From Myxocyprinus asiaticus (lineage: Eukaryota > Chordata > Actinopteri > Cypriniformes > Catostomidae), in the NCBI RefSeq assembly GCF_019703515.2, contig NC_059356.1:25287197-25351196 (forward strand): a DNA stretch of 64,000 bases, read 5' to 3'. Positions 1 to 13,325 of this stretch are shown here, in pieces. Every line of letters begins with the position of its first letter. Positions within the stretch are counted from its first letter, which is position 1. The notes under the pieces were generated by a model. The model did not search any database, was not told the origin of the DNA, and saw only the letters and a program-made list of their open reading frames with translations. The translations under genes were made by a program, and so were the position numbers.

Positions 1-1275
1 GGTAGCTGTGCTAGTTTTTAGGGAGGTGATTTGGTATCAGCATAGCATTGACATAAGCTATACTGCTACATCACATGTCACACCATCATCAGTTTTGAAT
101 CAGAACTAAAGATGTCCGATTCACTAATGAATCGCTCATTTGAGTCGGTTCTTTACAATTAATTGGTCACACGTGATAGCAAAGCGGTCTGAATCGGTTC
201 GCAATTCAATCTGAATGACTCAGAAAGCTTACGCACGTGCTGCTGAATCATTTGGTGCATGCTCTCACTTGCCAACACGCTCACGGAATATTTTAAGTGA
301 CGAGGAAGGTCTTTATTAAGCTCAACACATGTGCAGCTTGTGAACAACTACTGCAGGTAAAGACATTTTACCACCAAAAGAGTATCAAAACACTTAGTAG
401 CCTAAACGAAAACACTTAAAAAAGTACCATGGCATTACTATGTTTTTTGGACATAAACCTTTACCTGGAAGCATTGTGTTAATTCAGTTGTGTATGAACA
501 TGGTAACCATATGTCAAATTAAATTACCATTGTAGTACCATGGCATTCTTTAAAGTACTTTGAAGCACCATGTAAATACAGAATAATACATAAATATGGT
601 AGTTGTATATCAAAGTATCATGGTATTACTATCTGATACCATCAGATATCACAATGTTATTGCCAGATGTGCTCACACACACAAGGAATTTGACCTTTGA
701 TCAGAAGCTTCCAGTACATACAGAAATACAACAGCTAGACAAAGAATTACAGGATAAGATAAACAGTATATGTACGCAGAGTTTTAATACAGGAAAGTGC
801 AAAGGAAATTATATTCAAATGGGTTTGTAGAGGTAGTAGTATAAATATGAAAAATAAAATGTAAAAATAGGGATTTTTCATATTAAACACGTTTGTGTAG
901 GTAGCAAGATAGATATGAATTAACATGTTTTTACATGCACATACATTTTATATTGCACCATACTGTATACTTGTATATGGTATTGCACTTTTCTGTACTA
1001 CTCTATACTATACTATGGCTTTGATAAACATTATGTGAATAAGTCTTTTAGATGCATCTGGCCATTAAAGCACCACGCGGCCACCGTCCGTAACCATAAC
1101 AACAGATCCAGTACCCACACAGGCACAAATTTTTCACATTTAGGCTTACTAAATCTTACGAAAAACTCTTTTATATTATATATTTATACATTATATATAA
1201 TATTTGCCATGTGTAAATAAAGCATTTCATGATTATTAAGTGTGATATATTAATCGCGGTTAGTAGTGAAACCTT
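1..1275. other. AT-rich non-coding stretch
   Basis: No gene is recognisable here. Its one distinctive feature is the block of ACCATGGCA/ATGGTA motifs described separately at 425-660. The short open frames have no recognisable domain. Confidence 0.6.
425..660. repeat. ACCATGG-rich quasi-palindromic repeat
   Basis: The palindromic core ACCATGG and its variants (ATGGTAACCAT, AGTACCATGGCATT) recur several times within about 235 bases. The same motif family recurs at about 31,340-31,400 and 31,935-32,040. This is a dispersed teleost-type repeat; I cannot define its ends or a superfamily. Confidence 0.45.
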
Positions 1276-1289
1276 ATAATCGCATCATT

Positions 1290-1696
1290 CTTTTTTTTTT
1301 CTCCCAATTTGGAATGCCCAATTCCCAATGTGCTTTTAAGTCCTCGTGGTCACATAGTGATTCGCCTCAATCTGGGTGGCGGAGGACGAATCCCAGCTGC
1401 CTCTGCGTCTGAGACTGTCAACCCGCGTATTTTATCATGTGGCTTGTTGAGCACATTACCGTGGAGACATAGCACATGTGGAGGCTTCACACCATTCACC
1501 ACACACCCCACTGAGAACGAACCACATTATAGCAACCACGAGGAGGTTACCCCATGTTACTCTACCCTCCCTAGCAACCGGGCCAATTTGGTTGCTTAGG
1601 AGACCTGGCTGGAGTCACTCAGCATGCCCTGGGATTCGAACTAGCGAACTCCAGGGGTGGTAGCCAGCATCTTTACCACTGAGCTACCCAGGCCCC
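1290..1696 (-). repeat. tRNA-derived SINE, copy 1
   Basis: Read on the minus strand it begins GGGGCCTGGGTAGCTCAGTG, a Pol III A box, and carries a B box (AGTTCGAATCCC) near 1,630-1,645. The body closely matches the plus-strand copy at 33,637-34,079, including the tail GGAATTGGGCATTCCAAATT. Near-identical target-site duplications flank it: ataatcgcatcatt at 1,276-1,289 and ataatcacatcatc at 1,697-1,710. The short T-run at 1,290-1,300 is the A-rich 3' end on the minus strand. It resembles the tRNA-headed SINEs of cyprinids, but I cannot assign a named family without a search. Confidence 0.85.
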
Positions 1697-1710
1697 ATAA
1701 TCACATCATC

Positions 1711-4700
1711 CTTAATTCAATGCATACTCTTAAATATTTGTACACTGTATCATATCAAGCATTCAGAAAAATCATTAGGGTTAATGTTTCATAAAAAAAT
1801 TACCCTGACCTGCTCATCTGAAATGCTTTCCTCACCATGAAAAACAACTGATCATTTCTATGGGCGCCTTTAACATCTCCACTGACTCCACATATGACTC
1901 ATGTGATGTATTTCATGTTTTCTAAATTCATACGAAAGTTTTGTGTGGGTAGCAGACCTACAGACCGATTACACATTGTCAGACACAGACTGTCTTGGGT
2001 GTTTTATTCCTGCAGGGGGTGTTTGACGCTTGAAAACCAAATCCTCCTTGTATCTGCATTTAAATCTAAGAACGCTTTATATCAATTTGGAGACATTTTG
2101 CACTGGATAGTTATTTTGAACAAAAACTGATAATTGCAAGGATTCATACCTGTGAATGAAATCTGCCTCATCATTATCTATAAAAACATTAAAATAAATC
2201 CTCATCCAGTAATAAGAAACGACTGTGAGTTAATGCATCCTGGCCAGCACTGAGAAAAGTAACAGGTACCACGTGACACCGCCATCTAGTTGGGCGATAC
2301 CAACTCGTACACGCAATTGCAAGGTATCTCATATGAAATTATTTTCAGCGTTGATAAAAATATATAAACAAGGCCAGATGCATGATTGGGGGGGGGGCAA
2401 TCACCCCCTTAACAGTATTGGGGGAGACTTGTCTACACCAGTGTATTTAAATTATATTTTAAAAAATTATATAATTATTCAAGCACGATTATTTTGATAT
2501 AGGAAAGCTTTGAGTTAAAAGTCTAATTACAAAAATATGTGCTTTCTCTAACAGTGGTTTTATATGCTAGTTTCCAACACTTTTTTTGGTTGAATTTTTG
2601 TGAATTCTATCAGGGATGATCACATGAATGTTCATTTGAAACCTATGCCACTGGTTTAATTGTAGGTTCCATTGTGACAACTAACTCCTTGTGGACAACA
2701 GGGTAACATGTATTTAGTGAACTTTATCTTTTTTTCTGGGCAGTAATGGTGAAAATGTTGAACTGCTTTTCTGTTGCCAAGACTTCAGTCTGTGTGGCAA
2801 TTAAGATAACTTTAAAAAACAAACCTACCACCTGCTCTGAGAAATATTTACTGGAGTAAAAAATATGACAACTAACACCAGTCAAGCTAAGGAACATTTA
2901 GAATCTGTTGATGTGTGTAATTGATAGGCTAATGCCTTGGTGCTCTGGAGATTGATATTTGTGATATTTGCACGGTGATTACAACGAATACTTGTTGCAA
3001 TAAAGCTTGGTACCATACAGACCAAGCATAGGTGCTTTGGTGTTGCCACCTCTCATATTCCTCATGCTACCCTTTTTCCACCCCATAAATTAATTTGTAA
3101 TTTGCCTGTGCTGTAAATGTCTTGAAGCATCTCAAAGCATCTGAGTAATCAGTTTTAAAGGGACTTTAGACTGTCCAGTGCTTGCAGTTGTCCGCCAATT
3201 AGCGCCTTGAGATGCACCTTGCCTCTACATGTATAGGCTGTCACCTGTTGGATGTACCGATGACTTTCCTCTGCATGTGGCTGTCTGAGAGGATGAAATG
3301 AGATTCATGTTGCCAGCAGCTCTCTCTTAATGAGCTTTCTGCAGCCAGAGGAGGTGATGGCTTTGCAGAATTAGTATCTGATATGTTAAAGCCTCTCTAA
3401 GATGATGGTCTGATGAGGTTGTGGGTGTTTTGCTCTTACCTCCAGCTGTCTCAGCAGTCTGGAGTCATTTTGGGGGTATTTTCAGTTGGTCACTTCATGC
3501 TTTTTTACTAATCATACAGCTATCCAATCATGAAAACAGACAACGTATGCCCATGCATTCAAGATGGATAGTAATCGAATATTAGGATTTGGTTTGAGAT
3601 GCAAACAAGACGCAACTCTGCCAAGTGTAAATGCATCTGGTAGTTCAGGCCACAGACATAAACTTTACTCCTCCCAAATGGAACAACATCCACATATGGA
3701 AGTTTGGGATCACAAAGAAAAATAAGCGGCATAAAACAGGTGTTGCCTTTTGTACTGTAATTACTGAAGAAATTTTATAATTGCATAAAGGCCAAGAATA
3801 GTGGATTGGATTTATATCCGTTTTGCCTAGACACATTTATGTTTCCAAGTGTAAATGGAATGTGCATACAATCGAATAGCAATCCAGTCGATCAAGATGC
3901 ATGAAATGACTAAGTGTGCTTCCTATGTCTGTGCCTCCCGTCTTTCGTGGGCATCAGAAAGGACAAAAGACTCTCTTACCCCCATTAGAGAGAGTGCAAG
4001 GAGGGCACAGATGGGCCAAATGGTAGCTCAAATCTTTTGAGGCCACACATTGACCTTCTGGCCTCTGCAGAGTGCTTGTGAAACCATTGAAGCCTATGAA
4101 TGACTCCTTAGAAATCACTTGTGCTAACAGGCTGCTGCGATGGTGCTGACTAATTGCATATGTGTTTGGATTTTAGGAATGTGTCATTACTTCATTCCTT
4201 CTTTCATTCATCTATTCAGAATCTATTAATTCTTTTTATTAGCTTTTTTGGGTGATTCACTTTCTTTTAAGCTGTTTACAGCACATGTTCCTCCAATGGG
4301 AGTTGCAAGGTCGTCAGCCCCGATTGGGATATTTTAATTGAGGATCCTTGCACTGGGAATGGAGCATGATCAAATTGTGGTGGATGGATAGGCTCTATTG
4401 ATTTCTTATTTAACCTTCTATAAGACATCATGGTAAAGGTCAGAGCCTCCACTATTAGTGTTATTCATTTTGCTCTCTTTGCCTTTCGATATCTTGTCTT
4501 TCATCTGATTTGCAGTTGTAAATATGGACTGATTGTTGTATGGACACTATTTGACTTAAAATGATTTAAAAACTCCATAGTACTACAATCCCTTACATGA
4601 TAACCTTGACACTGAAATGCAGTTGCTAGGAGAAAAGATTTATGCTGCTCTTGGCAGGATCAGCTAAATCTAACAGGAAAACATTATTTTTGAGGACAAG

Positions 4701-5190
4701 TGCAGGTTTCTAATGTGATTAATGGATTTGTGTCTTTTGTACATGTCTAATTGAGTTCCTGTGTGATAAGCTAAGGCAGAGCTCACTTTCAGCAGCTGGA
4801 AAATCTGTCCAGGTTGTTTTCTTCAGCTGAATGGCTGTCTGAGAGGTGAGAATACATTGAAATTATCCCCTGCTACTGTCTGAAAGCCTCTGCGGTTTTG
4901 CTGCACTCCGTTTTCCATTTTTAAAGGCCATTTTCTTATCCTTTTATGATAGAGCTACTCTTGTTTTGAGGTTCTGTACAGGCACACTCACCAGGGAATA
5001 ATAGTATTTTGCCTAATCAGACAGTGAAGCTCGAATTACAGTGGTGTAATTAAATTCATGTCATGGTTAAACCAGGCAGTTTCCTCCTTTTGTTGGCAGA
5101 GGATTTGTAAAGGTTATGATATATTTGAGTTTATGGAGAAAGACATGCAGGCTTTTAAGAAGACTTGTCACTGGAGAAGAGAAACGTCAT
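1711..5190. other. Intronic DNA without recognisable genes
   Basis: About 3.5 kb of AT-rich sequence. There is a poly-G run near 2,388-2,397. I see no transposon termini, no exon with convincing splice sites and no tRNA or rRNA fold. The short open frames look like chance. Confidence 0.55.
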
Positions 5191-5234
5191 GGTTACGTGT
5201 GTAACCTCCGTTCCCTGATGGAGGGAACGAGTTG

Positions 5235-5389
5235 TTGTGTCAATGTACTGACACTAGGGATCACTCTTGGGAGCCCGAGACACCTCTGGTCTTTGATAAA
5301 AGGCCAATGAAAATTGGCGAGTGGTATTTGCATGCCACTCCCCCGGACATACGGGTATAAAAGGAGCTGGTATGCAACCACTCATTCAG
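5235..5389 (+). repeat. DIRS-A left inverted terminal repeat
   Basis: This 155-base segment is about 95% identical to the reverse complement of 11,143-11,297. It contains CCGGACATACGGGTATAAAA and ends at ...CACTCATTCAG. Outside it, at 5,191-5,230, lies a terminal sequence with the perfect-arm hairpin GTTCCCTGATGGAGGGAAC, found only at this end. Confidence 0.9.
5356..5363 (+). promoter_or_regulatory. TATA box in DIRS-A left ITR
   Basis: TATAAAAG lies in the left ITR and points right, into the element, antisense to its genes. The same box occurs in the other six ITR ends seen in this window. Promoter activity is inferred from the motif and its conservation only. Confidence 0.5.
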
Positions 5390-6202
5390 GTTTTATGCTG
5401 AGGAGCCGATATAAGGTCCAGCCATTTCAGCGGGTAGTTCAGCGTTGTGGCAGGAGGGACACAATTGGCTGAACTGTGTTACGTGAACTTTCGGTGTGTA
5501 GTGGGCAAACTACTGTGTGCCTCATAGCCAGCACACCAGGTCGACACGTAACCTCCCCCAACATAGTTATGAGTGTCGAACGGCCCTTTGGGGACAAGTC
5601 GACTACCCAAAAGATAGAGACAGCAAAACCAGTCGTGGCCTCTTTTCCCCTTCTTTTTTTCCACTCCCTAAAAAAGAAGGGGGATTATCCAACTGGGCCG
5701 CCAGGTCTAGTTGGGGGGTGTCCCTCCCAAGGGGAAGACACCACGGAGACCACACCTCGCCCAAAGAGAGGGGGGGATATTTAAGTGGAAAAATATGTCA
5801 CATATGGTCTTTCCGACCATGTGGAGAGTCTTCAAGGTAGATCCTACCCAACAGGGGAGGAGTTAATACAAACATGGAGAGTGGGGCAGAGGGGCTCTGC
5901 CCTAGGAAGACGCAGTTTGCCAACAGGGAAACGAACTAGCGGAAGATATATATCGCATGGTGTTAGCCTTAGAGGGAACCGCCACATGCGGAGCACCTAC
6001 CCCAGAACTGGACTCTTAGTTAGCACGTGTACTGGGCCGGCAGCGAGTCTCTCTGAAAACTCGACTGCCACAGGGCTCGGAGGAAGTCAACCAGGGAACA
6101 AAGTTTGTGAACACTACTGGGAATTAATGGCGCACATCTTCAGCTCAAAAGGAGGTGGAAGACGCTATTTGCAAGTGATACACCCGGCCGGCTATCCCGG
6201 GC

Positions 6203-7442
6203 TTATCCGCTTGTATTGTGTGCCACAACCTGGGACGAAACCGGTTCCACCAGGAGGTTGTAGAACCTTGCAAAGGTGTTGGGTGTTGCCCAGACTGCTG
6301 CTCTGCAAATGTCTGTTGGATAGGCACCCCTGGCCAGGGCCCAGGAGGCCGTTACACCCCTGGTAGAATGGACTTGTAGCCCTACTGGGGGCGGCATGTC
6401 CTGGGTGTGATATGCCATAGTTATGGCGTCAATGAGCCAGTGGGCAATCCTCTGCTTGGAGACAGTGCTTCCTTTCCGCTGTGCACCAGAGCAGACAAAG
6501 AGCTGCTCAGAGATCCTAAAGCTCTGCGTGCGATCCCAATAGATGCGTAAAGCGCGCACCGGACACAGCAACGACAGGGCTGGGTCTGCCTCCTCCTGGG
6601 GCAGCGCTTGCAGGTTCACCACCTGGTCCCTAAAAGGGGTCATGGGAATCTTGGGCACATAGCCCGGTCGGGGTCTCAGGATCACGTGAGAGTAGCCCGG
6701 ACCGAACTCTAGGCACGTTTCGCTGACAGAGAATGCTTGCAGGTCTCCTACCCTCTTGATGGAAGTGAGCGCAGTCAGGAGGGCAGTCTTCAAGGAGAGT
6801 GCCTTAAGCTCGTCTGACTGCAAAGGCTCAAAGGGGGCTCTCTGTAGACCCTGAAGAACTACAGAGAGGTCCAATGAGGGAATGAGGTGCGGTCTGGGGG
6901 GATTCAGCCTCCTGGTGCCTCTTAGAAACCTGATGATCAGGTGGTGCTTCCCTAAGGACTTACCGTCGACTGCGTTGTGGTGTGCTGCTATGGCGGCAAC
7001 ATACACCTTCAAGGTGGAAGGGGACAGCCTCCCATTCTCCTGCAGGAAGGAAAGCACTGATCTGACTGTGCATCTCTGGGGGTCTTCCCATCAGGAAGAA
7101 CACCACTTAGCGAACAGACGCCACTTAAAAGGCATACAGGCACCTCATAGAGGGGGCCTTAGCCTGAGTGATCGTGTCTACCACCGCAGGTGGTGGTCCA
7201 GGGGCCAGACATGGAGATTTCAGAGGTTTGGTCGTGGGTCCCAGATGGTGCCCCGTCCCTGAGAAAGAAGATCCTTCCTTAGGGGAATTCACCAGGGGGG
7301 GTGGGGGATTTATCACGAGGAGCGTGAGGTCCGAGAACCACGCCTGGGTGGACCAGTAGGGTGCTACCAGGACGACCTGCTCCTCGTCCTCCCTGACCTT
7401 GCACAGGGTCTGTGCAAGTAGGCTCACTGGGGGAAAACGCAT
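6203..7442 (-). pseudogene. DIRS-A tyrosine recombinase (frameshifted)
   Basis: The main open segment, 7,057-6,203 (284 codons), is the recombinase core. It includes the SPSTLKVYVAAI core-binding helix, the first catalytic arginine in TSIKRVGDLQ, the HSTRG (HxxR) motif, and W/Y in AVWATPNTFARFYNL, whose tyrosine would be the nucleophile. The upstream part (7,442-7,125) sits in another frame and carries the post-RNase H LVAPYWSTQAWFSDL segment and the start of the YR domain (ITQAKAPSMRCLYAF). One frameshift lies between them, near 7,060-7,125. The enzyme would insert a circular DNA intermediate by strand exchange. Catalytic residues look present, but a normal start is lost. Confidence 0.88.
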
Positions 7443-7466
7443 ATTTATGCATGCCAGGGGGGCCAG

Positions 7467-8983
7467 CTATATGCCAGCACGTTTATGCCGAGGGGGGGCT
7501 CGGTCAGGGCGTACCAGAGCGGGCAGTGGGGAGGATTCTTGGGAGGCGAACAAGTGCATCTGTGCCTGTCCGAATCGACTCCAGATCAGCTGGACCAACT
7601 GAGGGTGGAGACTCCACTCTCCCCTGAGGGTAACCTGTCGTGACAGCACGTCCGCTGTAGTGTTGAGGTTACCCGGGATGTGAATGGCTCGCAGTGACTT
7701 GAAGTGCTGCTGACTCCAGAGGAGGAGACGGCAGGCAAGTTGTGACATACAATGAGAGTGCAGACCACCTTGGTGGTTGACATATGCTACCGTTACCGTG
7801 TTGTCTGTCTGAACTAACACGTGCTTGCCCTGGATCAACGGCCGAAACCTCGGTAGGGCGAGCAGAATTGCCAACAACTCGAGGCAGTTGATGTGCCAAT
7901 GCAATAACGGGCCCGTCCACAAACCGGCGGCTGCGTGCCCATTGCAAACAGCGCCCCAGCCCGTTTTGGAGGTGTCCGTCGTGACCACGACGTGCCTGGA
8001 GACCAGTTCTAGGGGAACACCTGCCCGTAGAAATGAGAGGTCGGTCCAAGGGCTGAAAAGACGGTGACAGACCGGCGTGATGACCACACGATGTGTCCCG
8101 CCAGTGCTGAAGCGGTCTCATATGCATCAGCCCGAGCGGAGTGACCACCGCTGAGGATGCCATATGCCCCAGGAGCCTCTGAAAAAGTTTCAGTGGAACT
8201 GCTGTTTTCTCTTTGAACGCCTTCAAACAGACCAACACCGACTGGGTGTGCTCGTTTGTGAGGCGCACTGTCAAAGAGACCGAGTCCAACTCCAGACCGA
8301 GAAAAGAGATGCTCTGAACTGGGAGGAACTTGCTATTTTCCTGGTTGACCCGAAGCCCTAGTCGGTTGAGGTGTGAGTGCACCAAGTCCCTGTGTGCGCA
8401 CAACATGTCCCAAGAGTGAGCTAAGATTAGCCAGTCATCGAGATAGTTGAGAATGCGAATGCCCACCTCCCTTAGCGGGGCAAGGGCTGCCTCTGCGACC
8501 TTCGTGAAGATGCGAGGAGACAGGGACAGGCCGAAAGGGAGGACCTTGTACTGATATGCCTGACCCTCGAATGCAAACCGCAGGAAGGGACTGTGTTGAG
8601 GAAGGATCGAGACGTGGAAGTACACGTCCTTCAGATCTACCGCCGCGAACCAATCTTGATGCCGAACGCTCGCCAGAATGCGTTTTTGCATCCGCATCTT
8701 GAACGGGAGTCTGTGTAAAGCCCAGTTCAGTACTCACAGGTCCAAGATTGGCCGCAATCCACCGCCTTTTTTTGGTACGATGAAGTAGGGGCCGTAAAAC
8801 CCCTTCTTCATCTTGGCGGGAGGGACAGGTTCTATCGCACCCTTCCGTAGGAGGGTAGCGATCTCCGAGCAAGGTAGCAGCATTTTCGTCCTTCACCAAG
8901 GTGAAGTGGACACCGCTGAACCTGGGCGGACGCCCGGTGAAGTTAATTGCGTAGCCAAGTCGGACGGTCCGGACCAGCCATCA
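7467..8983 (-). pseudogene. DIRS-A reverse transcriptase and RNase H (broken)
   Basis: In sense order: the RT N-terminal part (MKKGFYGPYFIVPKKGGGLR), fingers/palm (DWFAAVDLKDVYFHV), the catalytic YLDDW box at 8,431-8,445, then RNase H (VVTTDTSKTGWGAV, ELLAILLAL, VQTDNTVTVAYVN, IPGNLNTTADVLSR). These are standard DIRS pol landmarks. Breaks seen: TGA at 8,981-8,983, TGA near 8,735 in the ILDL*VLN motif (CGA in related elements), and a roughly 37-bp deletion near 8,100, relative to copy C, that shifts frame before RNase H. It would copy element RNA into DNA but cannot be translated as one protein. Confidence 0.88.
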
Positions 8984-9504
8984 CGACGGATTGGAAAGCG
9001 CATGCCACACATCCAAGTTCCACGCAAGGGGGACCAAAGGGACAACGTCGTCGGACATACCGGCTGGTGGGGCTTCGCCGCGGGGCGGAGCTCGAGGTGC
9101 CACACCTTGTCGTGGCCTTGCTGAGTCTAAGGACGTCGAAGCACTTACCTGGCTCATTGTGACCACCCCGGAACAGCCTGGGACAGGGGAGGAAGAGGCC
9201 TATCCTCGTGACCCGTGGAGACTCACATCGGGGGCGGATTTGTGCCACAGCTGGGCGCTCAGGGGCAGGAGACCACCGCTGGAGCGCCAAACCTGCCAAA
9301 TAGAGTGGTGGACGGTGGTCGTGATGACGGCCGTGCACACCGGATACGTGACCCAGGGAACAAGGAAACCGCTCTTGCTGAGCTCTTGAGTACTGCAGCC
9401 ACTTGGGCATGCAGCACAATTAAATGCAAAAGGTAACAAAAAGATGGAGAGGTCTGCTTACCAGCTCCAGAGCAGCGGGTTTTGTCGTCCCTGGGTCGCC
9501 CGTC

Positions 9505-10870
9505 TCAAGGGCGCTTTGAAGCCTTTCACAGGTCTGGGCGGCCATGAGACGGGTGGCGTCTGCTTCCTGTGGTGGGCTCCATGCCGGGGCCGGGCCGAAG
9601 GGGCGGGCTGCGGTGGAGCCAGTGCAGTCAACGCAGGGGGACACCCTTGGCGACGAGTAGACAGGGTGCAGGATCTTGAGCCGCGCCGGGGCAGGATATG
9701 CCAGATAGCCTCCGTCTACTGCTCCACCGTCGAGAACTGCTGGGTAAAGTCCTTGACAGTGTTGCCAAATAGGACAGCCTGGGAGATGGGGGCAGCAAGG
9801 AATCGTGTCCTGTCGGCCTCACCCATCTCGACCAGGTTGAGCCAAAGGTGGCGCTCCTGGACCACTAATGTGGACATCGTCCACCCGAGAGACCGCACCG
9901 TGACCTCCGTCGCTCGGAGAGCGAGGTCGGTCGCTGAGCACAGTCCCTGCATCAATCCTGGGGTGGAACTACCCTTGTGCAGTTCCTTTAGCGCCTTAGC
10001 GGACTTGCAGGAGAGCCATGGCGTGCAGGGCGGAGGTGGCTTGTCCAGCGGCACCGTAGGCCTTGGCTGTCAGAGACGATGTAAACCTACAGGCCTTGGA
10101 TGGGGGCTTTGGGCACCCGTGCCAGGTGGCGGTGCTCTGCGGGCATAGGTGCACTGTGAGCGCCTTTATCCACCGGGGGATTGCCAAATAGCCCTTGGCC
10201 GCCCCACCATCGAGGGTAGTGAGAGCGGGGAAGCTGAAAATATTGGGACCGGGCAGTAAAAAGTGCCTCCCACGACCTTGTCAGCTCTTCATGCACTTCC
10301 GGGAAGAAAGGAACGGGGGCAGGGCATGGCGTGGCTTTGAGCGGCGCCGCGAGCCCAGGAACCAATCATCGAGCCGCGAGTGTTCAGGGAAGAGCAGAGG
10401 GTTCCACTCTAGCCGACACTTGCAGCTGCCCAGGAAAGCATGTCGTCAACTCCACGTCAGCCTGTGACTGGGCAATCGTCTCCGAAGGGAGGAGCCCAGC
10501 TGAGGCTTCCGCGTCCGACTGGACAAGTCCGCTCTCCGATGCTGCGCTCCAGAGCTCATCACTTTCACGGGCTCCGAATAAGAGGTCGAACTCGCTATGA
10601 GACGAGCTGGTGGACTCATCCGGAAGCCCGATCGGGGCAGACGAGCGTGCTGGGGAATGGGAGGTCCGCGGGGGGATACCTGGTGGTGGCGGTCCCATTG
10701 GGGTACCCAAATCGCCCCCAGTGCTAGCCACGCTGACCTCATACCCATGGGTGAAAGGACCGAGGTGGGGAGCCTCTGGGGTGGCTTGTTTTCTTACGAA
10801 GACGACCGCATCGTTGCCATGGACATGTCCTCGCAATGAGAACATTAATAACACACAATCGGAAAGACAT
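9505..10870 (-). pseudogene. DIRS-A gag (N-terminal deletion and frameshifts)
   Basis: Aligned by eye to copy C gag (53,956-55,409), this region runs from an ATG at 10,870 to a stop equivalent at 9,505. The first codons (MSFRLCVI) are kept, but the Cys/His-rich segment that follows in copies B, C and D is deleted near 10,850. Recognisable later blocks are GDLGTPMGPPPPG, PVPFFPEVHEELTRSWE and the LMQGLCSATDLALRATEV segment, in different frames. DIRS gag products are presumed structural and RNA-binding; I infer that only from family position. Confidence 0.75.
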
Positions 10871-10907
10871 CTTTAAAAAGACGCATCTTTAAAAAGACAT
10901 TCCGTGT

Positions 10908-10992
10908 GTGCCGCTCTTTTAGAGAAATATACTCTTTTAGGGAAATATACTCTTTTGGAGAAATACTCTTTTAGAGAAATATACTCTTATTT
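10908..10992 (-). repeat. Short tandem repeat in DIRS-A leader
   Basis: About five imperfect copies of an 18-20 base unit (ACTCTTTTAGAGAAATAT type) lie just upstream of gag. Equivalent leaders at about 41,300-41,345 (B), 55,455-55,500 (C) and 59,850-59,895 (D) have fewer copies, so the unit number varies between copies. Confidence 0.7.
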
Positions 10993-11142
10993 CTGCCAAA
11001 GCGCCCAGGGGCATTCTCTGCATTGCACCAGTGCAGAGGGGGGAGAAGCCGCTGAAATGTGCGGTCAGATCCAGCAGAGGTGAATGAACAGTCGTGGGAA
11101 TTCAGCTCAGTGAGCATGACCGTTCGGCTCCGAAGAGAAAAT

Positions 11143-11297
11143 CTGAATGAGTGGTTGCATACCAGCTCCTTTTATACCCGTATGTCCGGGGGAGTGGCAT
11201 GCAAATACCACTCGCCAATTTTCATTGGCCTATTATCAAAGACCAGAGGTGTCTCGGGCTCCCAAGAGTGACCCCTAGCATCACTACATCGACACAA
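11143..11297 (-). repeat. DIRS-A right inverted terminal repeat
   Basis: Inverted partner of 5,235-5,389, 155 bases, at the 5' (gag) end of the element. The outer extension GTGAGTGACAGATAGGGAAC at 11,304-11,323 marks the end. The same extension occurs at the 5' ends of copies B, C and D, but not at the left ends. Confidence 0.9.
11169..11176 (-). promoter_or_regulatory. TATA box in DIRS-A 5' ITR
   Basis: TATAAAAG on the minus strand, about 300 bases upstream of the gag ATG and pointing toward gag. It is the likely sense promoter, conserved in the 5' ITRs of copies B (41,532-41,539), C (55,662-55,669) and D (59,654-59,661). Confidence 0.55.
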
Positions 11298-11323
11298 CGT
11301 TGAGTGAGTGACAGATAGGGAAC

Positions 11324-11949
11324 TCTGTATTCCCATTGCTATCATAGAGTAGCTCAGACCAATACAGCAAGGTTAGGGAGAAGCCATATTCTTCCATTTT
11401 AAATTTATGCTTTAGGTGTTTTTTATATTGTTATGCACCATTATATCAGAAATCTCATGGAGGATCAAAAGAGGTTAAGACCCTTTATGTTTTCAGGATG
11501 AGGGCTAAGAAAACTTTGAGTGACATTTGGTACTACTGTGCAAAAGTACACCCTCATATCTTTTAAGATTCAGATCTTAAGAACTGTTGTGTAACCATGT
11601 AAACTGCCTCCACTAGTAAGATATTGGTTGCCAACCTAAAGATAACCTCTAGTCAGAGGGCTAGTTTGCTTGACTCTCAGAAATGGAAGCCTCGTACACT
11701 CTGATGTTCTCAAACACTGCACGTCCACTCCCACACACACATGCATAATTTATACAAGATTTATCAGAATTGGGGCCTTTTGCAAAGACATGGTCAGATT
11801 TCATGGTTTGCGCAAAACAAATGTCAATGTATTAAAGCTAAACCTATTGTTGTATTTTGTAATTATAGTTATTACATAATATGTAATGTTGTTAATAAAT
11901 CAAAGCAGTGTTTATTGTAGACTACATAGATTTCAGATCTAGTACATTA
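11324..11949. other. Spacer between DIRS-A and a Tc1 element
   Basis: About 630 bases of AT-rich intronic DNA. No gene or repeat terminus is recognised. Confidence 0.5.
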
Positions 11950-11951
11950 TA

Positions 11952-13325
<1,374 letters not shown>

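Larger units (their letters stand above)
5191..11323 (-). mobile_element. DIRS-like tyrosine-recombinase retrotransposon, copy A
   Basis: A 6.1-kb element on the minus strand, bounded by inverted rather than direct terminal repeats. In sense order it holds a gag region (10,870-9,505), reverse transcriptase and RNase H (about 8,983-7,467), and a tyrosine recombinase (7,442-6,203). That order, a YR in place of an integrase, and inverted termini define the DIRS group. No clear target duplication is visible, as expected for YR integration. Each ORF is broken: the gag N-terminus is deleted, RT has two TGA stops, and frameshifts separate RT from RNase H and interrupt YR. The internal complementary region seen in copy B is missing. 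It shares subfamily-specific ITR and YR sequence with copy C. Confidence 0.92.

Noticed and set aside
5785..6366. 193-codon plus-strand open frame
   Set aside because: It lies antisense across the DIRS-A 3' region and YR end. Composition is that of an antisense shadow and it has no domain.
10195..10876. Several plus-strand frames of 80-95 codons
   Set aside because: Antisense or frame-shifted shadows of the DIRS-A gag region; homologous shadows recur at the same places in copies B and C.
5191..11323. Classification of the DIRS copies as LTR retroviruses or ERVs
   Set aside because: The terminal repeats are inverted, a tyrosine recombinase replaces integrase, and there is no protease or envelope.
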